Assembly: GCA_030151885.1 (NCBI GenBank)
Contig: JASLCG010000133.1
Coordinates: 1-36,697 of the forward strand
Direction of reading: 5' to 3'
Origin: Bacteroides sp.
GTDB taxonomy: Bacteria; Bacteroidota; Bacteroidia; Bacteroidales; Bacteroidaceae
Length of the DNA stretch: 36,697 nt
The translations under genes were made by a program, and so were the position numbers. The notes beneath the pieces are model-generated. The model searched no databases, was not told where the DNA came from, and saw only the letters and a program-made list of their open reading frames with translations. Positions 16,115 to 25,470 of this stretch are shown here, one piece after another (position 1 is the stretch's first letter; the number at the start of each line of letters is the position of its first letter).

Positions 16115-17134
16115 TTACAGTGTTACACGAGAGTATGCAGGCAAGTCTATTGTAGCAAAATCCTTATCTAAGTACTTGAAATACCCAGCCATTGCTATCA
16201 TAGCAGCATTATCCGTAGTATAACTAAATTTAGGAATATATACATTCCATCCATAGCGCTTAGCATGGTCTTTAAAAGCATTTCTAAGCCCTGTATTTGC
16301 CGATACACCTCCAGCTACAGCCACCTCTTTAATATTATGCTCTTTAGCAGCTTTACGAAGTTTATCCATCAAAATTTCTACAACAGTAGATTCTAAGGAT
16401 GCAGCTAAATCGTTTTTATTATTTTCAATAAAGTTAGGATCTTCTTTAATCCAATCTTGTAGTGAATATAAGAAAGATGTTTTTAAACCACTAAAGCTGT
16501 AGTCTAAACCTGGAATATGAGGTTTGTTAAACTTAAAGGCTTCAGGATTTCCCTGTCTTGCCATTTTATCAATAATAGGTCCACCAGGATAACCTAACCC
16601 CATTACTTTAGAGCATTTATCAATAGCTTCTCCTGCAGCATCGTCAATAGTTTGGCCAAGTATCTCCATATCATCATGGTTTTTAACCTTAATGATTTGA
16701 GAGTTACCTCCAGAAACCAATAGACATAAGAAAGGATATTTAGGATGGATATTTTCATCACCATCAGCACTAATAAAGTGTGCTAACACATGACCTACAA
16801 GATGGTTTACATCAATCATAGGAATATCTAACGACCTAGCAAAACCTTTTGCAAATGACACACCTACAAGAAGTGAACCCATTAAACCTGGGCCACGTGT
16901 AAAGGCAACGGCACTTAACTCTTCTTTGGTAACACCTGCACGTTTTAATGCTTCGTGTACTACAGGAACGATATTTTGTTGGTGAGCTCTTGAGGCTAAT
17001 TCAGGAACAACACCTCCGTAAGATTCGTGAACAGCCTGACTAGCAACTACGTTAGAAAGTAAAAAGCCATCTTTTATAACAGCAGCGGACGTATCATCGC
17101 AAGATGATTCAATCCCTAATATAATTGTACTCAT
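16115..17134 (-). CDS. tsaD: tRNA N6-adenosine threonylcarbamoyltransferase TsaD
   Basis: This 339-residue ASKHA-fold enzyme transfers the threonylcarbamoyl group to A37 of ANN-reading tRNAs, with TsaB and TsaE (not in this window). It starts with ILGIESSCDDTSAAV. The metal ligands lie in DVNHLVGHVLAH (His111, His115), with FLCLLVSGGNSQI, DDAAGEAIDKCSKVMGLGYPGGP and VAGGVSANTGLR following. Near the end TDNAAMIAMAG carries the final metal Asp. Length is standard. It is first in an operon with cinA and is divergent from tamB; a -7 element lies 24 bases upstream. Confidence 0.97.
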   Translation of the reverse strand: MSTIILGIESSCDDTSAAVIKDGFLLSNVVASQAVHESYGGVVPELASRAHQQNIVPVVHEALKRAGVTKEELSAVAFTRGPGLMGSLLVGVSFAKGFARSLDIPMIDVNHLVGHVLAHFISADGDENIHPKYPFLCLLVSGGNSQIIKVKNHDDMEILGQTIDDAAGEAIDKCSKVMGLGYPGGPIIDKMARQGNPEAFKFNKPHIPGLDYSFSGLKTSFLYSLQDWIKEDPNFIENNKNDLAASLESTVVEILMDKLRKAAKEHNIKEVAVAGGVSANTGLRNAFKDHAKRYGWNVYIPKFSYTTDNAAMIAMAGYFKYLDKDFATIDLPAYSRVTL

Positions 17135-17157
17135 ATTTAATCTATCTTTATATTATA

Positions 17158-17165
17158 CAAAAGTA
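17158..17165 (-). promoter_or_regulatory. Bacteroidota -7 element for tsaD
   Basis: On the minus strand this reads TACTTTTG, matching TAnnTTTG, with the tsaD ATG 23 bases further on. No clear -33 box. Confidence 0.45.
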
Positions 17166-17198
17166 ACATAAAAGTGGGATTCGTTCTATTAAATTTTC

Positions 17199-17206
17199 TA
17201 TTTTTG
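17199..17206 (+). promoter_or_regulatory. Bacteroidota -7 element for tamB
   Basis: TATTTTTG matches TAnnTTTG. The predicted transcription start is near 17212. This would place the only nearby upstream ATG (17209) outside the mRNA, which matters for the unresolved tamB start. Confidence 0.45.
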
Positions 17207-17264
17207 TTATGTTAAAACATAAAACCAAGATTTTATCAAAACCATAAAAAAAATAGTACGATGG

Positions 17265-20200
17265 GTGTTAGCTATAGTTATTGGACTATATCTACTACTT
17301 ATTGGTCTGCTCAATATACCTTCTATTCAGTCTAAAGTAGCAAATTTAGTGGCTAATGAATTAGCTACACTGCTTGATACTGAGTTAAAAGTTGGACGTA
17401 TTGACTTAGGCCTATTCAATCGTATTATAATTGAAGACTTTTATGTAAAAGACCAAAACAAACAAGACTTACTAAAAGTTTCAAGATTATCGGCTAGATT
17501 TGATATTCAAGCTCTCCTAGAGGGTAAAATATCTATTAATAGTGTACAGCTATTTGGCTTTGATTTAAAGCTACGTAAACAGACGCCCGAAGATAAACTC
17601 AATATGCAGTTTATTATTGATGCACTATCTACACCCGAGGAAGATAAAAAGAGCAATATAGATTTAAGAATAAATTCGCTGCTTATTCGTAGAGGTAAAA
17701 TGACCTACGATGTAGCTAGCGAGCCATATACCGAAAATAAATTTAACCCCAACCATGTTAACATAAATAACATTGTTGGGAACATCTCTTTAAAAGCGCT
17801 ACAAAACGACTCTATTAATGCAAACATCAAGCGATTGAGTCTTACTGAGGCTTCGGGGGTAGATATTCAAAAACTATCACTCAAGGTTGTGGCCAACCGC
17901 AAAAAAATGCGAATTGACAACATTAAGCTTGAACTACCCAAAACAGAGTTAAGCGCTAAGTCTATCAACTTAGAGTATCAAGACATTGTCTCCTTCTCTC
18001 AGTTTGCTGATAGGGTTGATTTTAGTTTTAATACACTTCCCTCTTACTTTACACTAAGCGATTTTAGTGCATTTGTTCCTGCTTTTAAAAACTTCCATGA
18101 AAAAATTGATTTAGGTATTGAAGTTACTGGTACGCTAAACCAGTTACAGCTAAAAAAGCTATACTTGAATGGTAATAATCACCTTATGGTTAATGGAAGT
18201 GGCTCTTTAACAGACTTAACAAATCCAGAGTTAACCTTTGCCTATGCCAACCTAAGTAAGTTTTATGCCGATCAGGAGGGGATAAACTTTCTAGTCAGAA
18301 ATTTCTCGGAAAACCCCGAAACACCACCTATATTGAAACGATTAGGTTATTTCAATTTTACAGGAGAACTTTCTGGTTTTATTAGAGAATTTGTTACTTA
18401 TGGTATCTTTAAAACAGAGATAGGTAGCTTTAGAACAGATGTAAAATTCACAAACTCTGCTCAAAAAAACCAAATTGACTATAAAGGTTCTTTATATACA
18501 AAGCAGTTCGATTTAGGTAAATTAAGTGGCAATAGTAAACTTGGAAAGATTAGCTTCGATATTAATGTTACAGGTCAAAAATTGGAGGCTAGAAACTACC
18601 CACATATACTTGTTGATGGTACTATTTCTGAATTTAGTTACAATAACTACAACTACGAAAATATTACAATTGATGCGCTTTATAACAACGGAGGTTTTGA
18701 TGGTAGCTTTCATCTAAATGACGAAAATGCAGAGATAAACCTAATGGGTAGCTTCAACTTGGCCTCTTACGTGCCAACATTTAACTTCATAGCCAACCTT
18801 AAAAACATAAAACCTTATAACCTACACCTAACAGATAAGGATGAAGAGGCAAACTTTTCTGTAAATGTTGATGCAAACTTTAGCGGAGGCTCAATAGACG
18901 AGCTAAATGGAGAAATTAATGTAAATAACCTTTCATTTACCAGTACAAGACAAGACTACGCTTTAAACAATCTAAATATAAGAGCCGAAAGAACAGATCA
19001 CATCAATACACTGGCTATAGATTCGGAATTTTTAAAAGCTCAAATTAATGGTAAGTACACCTACAAAACAATATATAATAGTCTTGTTAATACATGCAAG
19101 CATTATCTGCCAGCACTAACATCGGAGATTAAGACCAATAAGAAGAGCGAAAACAATTTCAGCTTCGACATCGATTTAATAGATACAAATCTACTTACTA
19201 AGATGCTTAATATACCTTTTCAGACTTATGCTCACTCTACTTTAAAAGGTTACATAAACGACATAGATCAAAAGGTATATGTAGAGGGATATTTCCCTAA
19301 ATTTAGATACGATAATAAGTTCTTTGAATCGGGTATGCTACTGATTGAGAACCCTAATGATATTCTAAAAGCCCAAGTTAGACTTACCCAAAAGAAGAAA
19401 AAGTCGTCGGTGAACTTTGCTGTTGAAGCTACTGCACAAAATGACTCGCTAAATGCTAATCTATTTTGGGGTAATAACGATGGCATTACTTATAGTGGCA
19501 AGCTAAATACCAAGACTTTATTTGCTCGTGCAAGCAAAAAAAGAAATAGCTATTTAAATCTGGATATTGATATTCTTCCTAGCGACGTTATACTGAACGA
19601 TACTATTTGGAATATACACCCCTCTAAAGTAACCGTTAAAGAAGACTACATTGCTGTAGATAATTTTCTATTTACTAACGACAAGCAGTTTGTTCATATT
19701 GATGGTAAGGTGTCCGAATCTGCTCAAGACTCTCTAAAAATAGACCTTAATGACGTTAATTTAGGCTACGTTTTTGAAATTGCAAATATAGATGATGTAG
19801 ATTTTAAAGGTAAAACTACTGGGGAGGCCTATGCTAGTCAGCTTTTTGGGAAAGAGGCTATTTTAAATACGAACCTACATGTTGCAAACTTTACATTTAA
19901 CGATGGCCCAATGGGAGATATGGACATTTATGGCATGTGGGACAACAATAATAACGGCATATTTTTAGATGCAGACATCAGCCAAAATGAAACCGATGGA
20001 ACACATGTTACGGGATATATATTTCCTGTTGCAGAAAAACCAGGTTTAGATTTAAGAATTGAAGCAGATGGTACTAACATCAAGTTCCTAGAGGGATATA
20101 TGGAGGGAATTGCATCGAACGTAACTGGTAAAGCCTATGGTGCTGTAAGACTTCACGGACCTTTTAAAGCCCTCGATTTAGAAGGAGACTTACGTGCTGA

Positions 20201-21740
20201 TGCTTTCTTAAAGATAGATGTGCTTAATACTTCCTTTGGAGTAAACGACTCTTTAAGGTTTACAAACACAGGCATAGAGTTTAACAACATCAAAATTAAA
20301 GATACCGAAGGACATAATGGTACGCTAGAAGGGAAACTATATTACAAACACTTTAAAGATTTAAGCTATAACTTTGACATCAAGTCGAATAATATGCTTG
20401 TGATTAATACAAAAGAGACGCCCGACTTTCCTCTATACGGAAAAATATTTGCTTCGGGAACAACAATTTTATCGGGCAATAATGAAGGGCTCAATGTAAC
20501 AGCATCGGTTAGTTCTGGACCCAAATCTCAGTTTACTTACATCACAAGTGGTATCTCGTCGGCAGCTAGTAATCAGTTTATACAGTTTAACGATAAAACT
20601 ATTTATAGAAACTCGGGCGGAAACTACGTGCTAGACCTAGATGAGGAGATGGAGAAACATATCGTTGTTAAAGAAGAAGACTCCGAACCGATTGATATTA
20701 GGCTGAATTTACAAATAGAAGGAACTCCAGATTTAGGTGTTAAAATTATCATTGACCCAATTGCAGGAGATAATATCACAGCTAAAGGTAGTGGAAATAT
20801 ACGTACCGAATTTTACAATAAAGGAGATGTTAAAATGTTTGGTACATACCGCATATCTAATGGAATGTACAAATTTAGTTTACAAGAAGTTATACGTAAA
20901 AACTTCATCATTAAAGACGGCAGTAGCATCACTTTTAATGGCGATCCAATGGATGCCGTTTTAGATATTCAGGCACAATATACTGTTAATTCGGTATCAT
21001 TGTCTGATTTACTTCCTACAGATAATGTTTTACAATCTCAACCTCATATTAAAGTAAATTGTATAATGCACGTTACAGGACAAATATCAAATCCAGATTT
21101 GTCCTTCTCTTTAGAACTACCAAACGAACGTGACGACATTCAAACTTTGGTAAAGAATTACATCAGCACAGAAGAGCAATTAAATATGCAGGTGCTCTAC
21201 TTACTTGGAATTGGAAAGTTTTATACTACCGATAATAATGCAGAAAGCTCTGATATGATGTCTTCTGTACTATCTTCTACCCTATCTGGACAGTTAAATG
21301 ATATGCTATCTCAAATTATCAATAATAACAACTGGAGCTTTGGTACCAATGTTAGTACAGGAACTAAAGGGTGGACTGATGTTGAGGTGGAGGGAATGCT
21401 GTCTGGACAACTGCTTAACAACAGATTGCTAGTAAATGGACATTTTGGTTATAGAGATAATCCTTATGCTAATAGTAACTTTATTGGCGATTTTGAGGCA
21501 GAGTTATTATTAAACAGATCTGGCAACATTAGGCTAAAGGCTTATAGTCGTACAAACGATAGATATCTGTTTAGAACAAACCTAACTACACAAGGTGTAG
21601 GTATTATGTTCCGAAAAGATTTTATGAATTGGAAAGAGTTCCTTTTCTGGAATAATATTAGAGCAAAAAGAAAAGCTTTAAAGCAACGAAAAGAGCAAGA
21701 AAATAGACAAACCGATAGTAAGCAAAAAGAAGATAATTAA
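17265..21740 (+). CDS. tamB: Translocation/assembly module TamB-like (DUF490) envelope protein
   Basis: This protein of about 1490 residues is anchored in the inner membrane by an N-terminal hydrophobic segment (LAIVIGLYLLLIGLL). It is otherwise a very long periplasmic, beta-rich, AsmA/TamB-type protein. The N-terminal third has AsmA-like features (VGRIDLGLFNRIIIEDFYVKD). The C-terminal part (about 1040-1450) is DUF490/TamB, with GSGNIRTEFYNKG, FGTYRISNGMYKFSL and FNGDPMDAVLDIQAQY. Such proteins bridge the two membranes and are implicated in lipid transport or outer-membrane protein assembly. The start is uncertain: the first standard codon is GTG at 17265, but in-frame codons upstream encode a basic KKIVRW stretch, typical before a signal anchor, with only ATA or ATC available as start. 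It stands divergent from tsaD. Confidence 0.9.
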   Translation: MLAIVIGLYLLLIGLLNIPSIQSKVANLVANELATLLDTELKVGRIDLGLFNRIIIEDFYVKDQNKQDLLKVSRLSARFDIQALLEGKISINSVQLFGFDLKLRKQTPEDKLNMQFIIDALSTPEEDKKSNIDLRINSLLIRRGKMTYDVASEPYTENKFNPNHVNINNIVGNISLKALQNDSINANIKRLSLTEASGVDIQKLSLKVVANRKKMRIDNIKLELPKTELSAKSINLEYQDIVSFSQFADRVDFSFNTLPSYFTLSDFSAFVPAFKNFHEKIDLGIEVTGTLNQLQLKKLYLNGNNHLMVNGSGSLTDLTNPELTFAYANLSKFYADQEGINFLVRNFSENPETPPILKRLGYFNFTGELSGFIREFVTYGIFKTEIGSFRTDVKFTNSAQKNQIDYKGSLYTKQFDLGKLSGNSKLGKISFDINVTGQKLEARNYPHILVDGTISEFSYNNYNYENITIDALYNNGGFDGSFHLNDENAEINLMGSFNLASYVPTFNFIANLKNIKPYNLHLTDKDEEANFSVNVDANFSGGSIDELNGEINVNNLSFTSTRQDYALNNLNIRAERTDHINTLAIDSEFLKAQINGKYTYKTIYNSLVNTCKHYLPALTSEIKTNKKSENNFSFDIDLIDTNLLTKMLNIPFQTYAHSTLKGYINDIDQKVYVEGYFPKFRYDNKFFESGMLLIENPNDILKAQVRLTQKKKKSSVNFAVEATAQNDSLNANLFWGNNDGITYSGKLNTKTLFARASKKRNSYLNLDIDILPSDVILNDTIWNIHPSKVTVKEDYIAVDNFLFTNDKQFVHIDGKVSESAQDSLKIDLNDVNLGYVFEIANIDDVDFKGKTTGEAYASQLFGKEAILNTNLHVANFTFNDGPMGDMDIYGMWDNNNNGIFLDADISQNETDGTHVTGYIFPVAEKPGLDLRIEADGTNIKFLEGYMEGIASNVTGKAYGAVRLHGPFKALDLEGDLRADAFLKIDVLNTSFGVNDSLRFTNTGIEFNNIKIKDTEGHNGTLEGKLYYKHFKDLSYNFDIKSNNMLVINTKETPDFPLYGKIFASGTTILSGNNEGLNVTASVSSGPKSQFTYITSGISSAASNQFIQFNDKTIYRNSGGNYVLDLDEEMEKHIVVKEEDSEPIDIRLNLQIEGTPDLGVKIIIDPIAGDNITAKGSGNIRTEFYNKGDVKMFGTYRISNGMYKFSLQEVIRKNFIIKDGSSITFNGDPMDAVLDIQAQYTVNSVSLSDLLPTDNVLQSQPHIKVNCIMHVTGQISNPDLSFSLELPNERDDIQTLVKNYISTEEQLNMQVLYLLGIGKFYTTDNNAESSDMMSSVLSSTLSGQLNDMLSQIINNNNWSFGTNVSTGTKGWTDVEVEGMLSGQLLNNRLLVNGHFGYRDNPYANSNFIGDFEAELLLNRSGNIRLKAYSRTNDRYLFRTNLTTQGVGIMFRKDFMNWKEFLFWNNIRAKRKALKQRKEQENRQTDSKQKEDN

Positions 21741-21878
21741 GCCAATAAGTATTAACAAGAGCGCTTAATGACAGGCTTTTAACGGCATTATGCTGTAAAA
21801 ATAGAGCTGTTAACTATTATTTTTATATTTATTCATAGATTATACTGAAAAATGGCAGATATATTCAAACATTTTTTA

Positions 21879-21886
21879 TACTTTTG
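21879..21886 (+). promoter_or_regulatory. Bacteroidota -7 element upstream of the UDG-like gene
   Basis: TACTTTTG matches TAnnTTTG, followed by CAGT, about 76 bases before the ATG at 21963. There is no good -33 box. Confidence 0.45.
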
Positions 21887-21962
21887 CAGTCTAAACTAAG
21901 CTCTATAATAGCATATTGATTAATTTTTATTATATTAGCTTTCAATTAGCATTAATACAGTT

Positions 21963-22697
21963 ATGATTAACAAACAGCTAGATACTCTTTTTGCTCGTTG
22001 GGAAAAAGCAACAAAACAAGATGGCTTACTAAATTTCTGCAAAGATGGCCTAGTGTACCAAAGAGAAGATACAGAAACCATATGGAATCAATCTGAAAGA
22101 CGCATAGTCTTTTTGCAGAAAGAATCTCTTATACCTAATCTTACTGATTCAAGAAACATTATCAATAACAAAGAAGATAAATGGTTCACAGATAGATTAT
22201 ATGGTAGTAGGTTGGCTGCATGGTTATATGGGCTTACGCATACTACTAATACAGGGTTTCCTGCCATAGAAACAGCTTTTAATAAAGAGGTACAGGTAGA
22301 TACAATACACAATATCCCTTTTGCGCTAGTTAATATAAACAAACAAGCTACTGAAGTGGCCTCTTCAAATGCTAGAATTTATGCTTATGCAGATAAGTAT
22401 AAACAATATCTGAAGGAAGAGTTAGCTATACTAAACTCAAATGTTTGTGTGTGTTGTGGAGATGTCGTTTTTAAAGTTTTAAAAGATGTGATGTTTCCTC
22501 ACTCTCCATTTATTAAAGTAAATGAATGGATTTATTACGAACGATATACACAAACTATTATCATAAATAGCTTCTTGCCTACTGCAAGAAAAACGAATGA
22601 GGATATCTACGAAACAATGTTGGTGAAACTTATTGAAGGGTTAAGAATCCCGACACACGAGCTAAGCTCGCTAGATAGATACATTACAACAGAGTAA
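21963..22697 (+). CDS. Uncharacterised protein, possibly uracil-DNA glycosylase-like fold
   Basis: This 244-residue cytoplasmic protein has no signal peptide or membrane segment. Its segments RRIVFLQKES (46-55), RLAAWLYGL (83-91), FALVNINKQATE (120-131), YLKEELAIL (149-157) and VCVCCGDVVFKVL (161-173) follow the order of Bacteroidota hypothetical proteins that I recall as distant members of the uracil-DNA-glycosylase superfamily. In that reading they would be beta-strand 1, a central helix and a C-terminal strand-turn. The canonical UDG catalytic motifs are not clearly present, so activity is doubtful. It has its own promoter-like element and terminator, so it is a single-gene unit between tamB and a convergent hydrolase gene. 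Confidence 0.6.
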   Translation: MINKQLDTLFARWEKATKQDGLLNFCKDGLVYQREDTETIWNQSERRIVFLQKESLIPNLTDSRNIINNKEDKWFTDRLYGSRLAAWLYGLTHTTNTGFPAIETAFNKEVQVDTIHNIPFALVNINKQATEVASSNARIYAYADKYKQYLKEELAILNSNVCVCCGDVVFKVLKDVMFPHSPFIKVNEWIYYERYTQTIIINSFLPTARKTNEDIYETMLVKLIEGLRIPTHELSSLDRYITTE

Positions 22698-22735
22698 ATA
22701 TAATATACAAATATAGAATAGGTATTTAAGGTAAT

Positions 22736-22775
22736 AACGGTAAGTCTAAATAAATAGACTTACCGTTTCTTTTTA
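22736..22775 (+). terminator. Rho-independent terminator after the UDG-like gene
   Basis: A perfect 13-bp stem (AACGGTAAGTCTA with its complement) and 6-base loop, followed by a T-rich tail, lie between two convergent genes. It may also act on the minus-strand hydrolase gene, though the T-run there is weak. Confidence 0.85.
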
Positions 22776-22806
22776 TCTTTTATCAAGTATTCTACTATCC
22801 AATAAT

Positions 22807-23721
22807 TTATAAAACAACATCTACAGAGGTTCTTAATTGAACGCCATAGCTATCTTGTAATACTTTAAACTCTTCTATGGTCTGCTCTTCAAAACCAGCA
22901 ATCGGAGACATACAATCGGTTAATAGCGTAATCTTTGAGGTAACTTCGGGTTGGTCTGAATAATAATCAACTATTTGCTTTACCGATTCTAATACACAGT
23001 GACTAGAAGCTTGTCCAGCAACATAAATTGCATCATACTCTTTTACAGCTTGTAATACCTCTAAATTGATATACGCTGTAGGGTCGTACTCTGCTTTTAT
23101 AATGCCATACATCTCTGTTAAAGGATTGCTCCCTTTTTGAATTAAACTAGCTTCGACGCCTCTTGCCAGCGAATGAAATTGCAGCATTTTACAAAATTGA
23201 TACTCCAACTCTACACCAGGTGTACCCTCAATGCAATGATATGGCCAAATACACAACTCTTTTTTACCAGATAAAGCCAAGTGCTTCAAGTATGTCAATG
23301 ATTCTTCTTGATAGGGCGATACAGGTTGCCATTTTTTATCTACAACGTCTTGATAAGTTATAATGGTAAATGGTGATGGGTTATTACCGTTCTTATCTAC
23401 CCACCAAATAGGATGGAATATCTGCTGATGTGTATGCGTATCTAAGCTACACATAATTTTACTTATTTTGGAACAGTTATTATACATCCATTTGGTTAGC
23501 CTCAGCAAATCGGCTTTAGATCCACTAACAGGTAGTGCTCCGATTCCCTCCATAAAATCGTTCTGTATATCAATTCCTAGTAATAGTGTGCTTACTGCAT
23601 CTTTAGTTATTGGATCAATGTTTTCTGCCTCAGCTTTTTTCCACAACTCCTCTACGTTTTCTTTCACAACTCTGGTAGCAATAGCATCTACAACAACTAT
23701 CTCTTCAAATTTAGTCTTCAT
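22807..23721 (-). CDS. Isochorismatase-superfamily cysteine hydrolase, nicotinamidase-like
   Basis: In the numbering used here, which starts three codons upstream at a TTG (23730), the marks are DIQNDF with catalytic Asp54, the metal-binding SLDTHTHQQIFHP (95-107), WPYHCIEGTPG (162-172) and SSHCV with nucleophile Cys245. These are the features of nicotinamidase PncA: Asp/Cys catalysis plus a metal site of Asp and His. The likely reaction is nicotinamide to nicotinate in NAD salvage, though related amidases cannot be excluded. I chose the ATG at 23721 (304 residues) because the TTG lies in a promoter-like stretch. The protein is longer than PncA, with about 45 extra N-terminal residues and extra loops. 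It is a single gene facing the UDG-like gene. Confidence 0.75.
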   Translation of the reverse strand: MKTKFEEIVVVDAIATRVVKENVEELWKKAEAENIDPITKDAVSTLLLGIDIQNDFMEGIGALPVSGSKADLLRLTKWMYNNCSKISKIMCSLDTHTHQQIFHPIWWVDKNGNNPSPFTIITYQDVVDKKWQPVSPYQEESLTYLKHLALSGKKELCIWPYHCIEGTPGVELEYQFCKMLQFHSLARGVEASLIQKGSNPLTEMYGIIKAEYDPTAYINLEVLQAVKEYDAIYVAGQASSHCVLESVKQIVDYYSDQPEVTSKITLLTDCMSPIAGFEEQTIEEFKVLQDSYGVQLRTSVDVVL

Positions 23722-23773
23722 AAAGTACAAAGTATTACTGTTACAACTGCAATTTAAGGTATTATTAAAGAAT

Positions 23774-23806
23774 AAAAAAAGCTCTTAGATAATTCTAAGA
23801 GCTTTT
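23774..23806 (-). terminator. Rho-independent terminator after proS
   Basis: A 13-bp stem (AAAAGCTCTTAGA with its complement) and 4-base loop, with a run of seven T on the minus strand (23774-23780). It closes proS before the hydrolase gene. Confidence 0.85.
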
Positions 23807-23829
23807 ATATAATATACCAATCGTCTTAA

Positions 23830-25311
23830 TTAATAAGAACGAGCAAATACTACTCGTCTAGCAGATGGTTTGCCTGTCAGTACACATTTACCAGGAGTAG
23901 TATCTCCATCAAGAGGAATACAACGAATCGTTGCTTTGGTCTCTTCTTTAATTTGTGCTTCTGTTTCTGGAGTACCATCCCAATGAGCAAGTACAAAACC
24001 ACCCTCTTCTAGTTTTTCTTTAAACTCATCGTAAGAGTTAACCTCATAAGTGTGTGATGTACGGAAGTCTAATGCTTTTTTGTAGATATTCTCTTGCATC
24101 TCTTCTAGTAAGTTTGCTACATACTCTTCAATACCTTCAATTGATACTGTCGATTTTTCTAGCGTATCACGACGCATAACCTCCATTGTACCATTCTCAA
24201 GATCGCGTGCACCAAGAACAAGACGTACAGGAACACCCTTCAATTCATAATCGGCAAATTTAAATCCTGGGCGTTTGTTATCTGCATCATCGTATTTAAC
24301 AGAGATACCCATTCCTTTTAATTTTGCAATGATAGGATCTACCTTAGTGTTAATTTGGTCTAACTGCTCTTTACCTTTATAGATAGGAACAATAACTACT
24401 TGAATAGGAGCTAATTTAGGAGGAAGTACTAAACCATTATCATCAGAATGTGTCATGATTAATGCTCCCATCAAACGAGTTGAAACTCCCCATGATGTAG
24501 CCCAAACATATTCTAATTGATTTTCACGGTTTACGAACTTAACATCAAATGCCTTAGCAAAGTTTTGACCTAAGAAGTGAGAAGTACCACTCTGCAAAGC
24601 TTTACCATCTTGCATCATAGCCTCAATAGTATATGTATCAAGTGCTCCTGCAAAACGTTCACTAGCAGTTTTTACTCCTTTAACAACAGGAACAGCCATG
24701 TATTTCTCTGCAAACTCGCCATATACATTTAGCATTTTTACAGTCTCTTCTTCAGCTTCTTCGCGAGTCTCGTGAGCTGTATGACCTTCTTGCCATAAAA
24801 ACTCTGCTGTACGAAGGAACAATCTAGTTCTCATTTCCCAACGGAAAACGTTAGCCCATTGGTTACATAGAATTGGAAGATCACGGTAAGATTGAATCCA
24901 ATTTTTATATGTATTCCAGATAATTGTTTCTGATGTAGGACGAATAATAAGCTCTTCTTCTAGTCTTGCTTCTGGGTCAACCACTACACCCGAACCATCT
25001 TCTGCATTTTTAAGACGATAGTGAGTAACCACAGCACATTCTTTAGCAAATCCTTCAACGTGATCTGCTTCTCGGCTTAAGAAAGATTTGGGGATTAGTA
25101 ACGGGAAGTAAGCATTTACGTGACCAGTTTCTTTAAACATATCGTCTAACTGACGTTGCATTTTTTCCCAAATAGCGTATCCATATGGTTTGATAACCAT
25201 ACAACCACGCACAGCCGATTGTTCTGCCAAATCAGCTTTTACCACCAATTCGTTATACCACTGTGAGTAATTAACGCTACGTTTGGTGAGATCTTTCAGT
25301 TCTTTCGCCAT
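23830..25311 (-). CDS. proS: Prolyl-tRNA synthetase, archaeal/eukaryotic-type (ProS3)
   Basis: This 493-residue class II synthetase charges tRNA-Pro. It lacks the editing insertion of the long bacterial ProRS and instead shows the short form: AVRGCMVIKPYGYAIWEKMQ (motif 1 area), EELIIRPTSETIIWNTYKNW, FRWEMRTRLFLRTAEFLWQEGHTAH (motif 2, in two parts), and motif 3 near SWGVSTRLMGALIMTHSDDNGLVLPP. An anticodon-binding domain (about 285-390) and a C-terminal extension end in FARSY, the usual terminal Tyr of this type. Bacteroidota commonly carry this form. It is a single gene with an upstream TATTTTTG box and a downstream terminator. Confidence 0.96.
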   Translation of the reverse strand: MAKELKDLTKRSVNYSQWYNELVVKADLAEQSAVRGCMVIKPYGYAIWEKMQRQLDDMFKETGHVNAYFPLLIPKSFLSREADHVEGFAKECAVVTHYRLKNAEDGSGVVVDPEARLEEELIIRPTSETIIWNTYKNWIQSYRDLPILCNQWANVFRWEMRTRLFLRTAEFLWQEGHTAHETREEAEEETVKMLNVYGEFAEKYMAVPVVKGVKTASERFAGALDTYTIEAMMQDGKALQSGTSHFLGQNFAKAFDVKFVNRENQLEYVWATSWGVSTRLMGALIMTHSDDNGLVLPPKLAPIQVVIVPIYKGKEQLDQINTKVDPIIAKLKGMGISVKYDDADNKRPGFKFADYELKGVPVRLVLGARDLENGTMEVMRRDTLEKSTVSIEGIEEYVANLLEEMQENIYKKALDFRTSHTYEVNSYDEFKEKLEEGGFVLAHWDGTPETEAQIKEETKATIRCIPLDGDTTPGKCVLTGKPSARRVVFARSY

Positions 25312-25356
25312 TTTATTTTTACTTAATAATTATTTATTGTTTTCTGTTTCGAACTG

Positions 25357-25364
25357 CAAAAATA
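25357..25364 (-). promoter_or_regulatory. Bacteroidota -7 element for proS
   Basis: On the minus strand this reads TATTTTTG, matching TAnnTTTG, 45 bases before the ATG. A TTTG is present at 25380-25383, but the spacing (15) is shorter than usual. Confidence 0.45.
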
Positions 25365-25470
25365 CAAATTAAACCTATTCAAACCTATATAGGATTAATA
25401 AATATGTAGGCATTAATTGTATTAGTCGGTATTAAAAGGGCCTTTTTAATGGTGGTACTACAGAATAGGG

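Noticed and set aside
15867..16223. 118-codon open frame on the plus strand
   Set aside because: Covers the antisense of the cinA start and tsaD end, both well-supported genes.
17261..17263. ATG at 17261 as the tamB start
   Set aside because: It is in another frame and opens a short ORF of about 24 codons that stops inside tamB.
23468..23788. 106-codon open frame on the plus strand
   Set aside because: Antisense to the start of the nicotinamidase-like gene and runs into the proS terminator; no recognisable protein.
25432..25451. AT-rich palindrome ATTAAAAGGGCCTTTTTAAT downstream of lipB as a terminator
   Set aside because: The arms meet with no loop and there is no T-run on the minus strand; kept only as a note.
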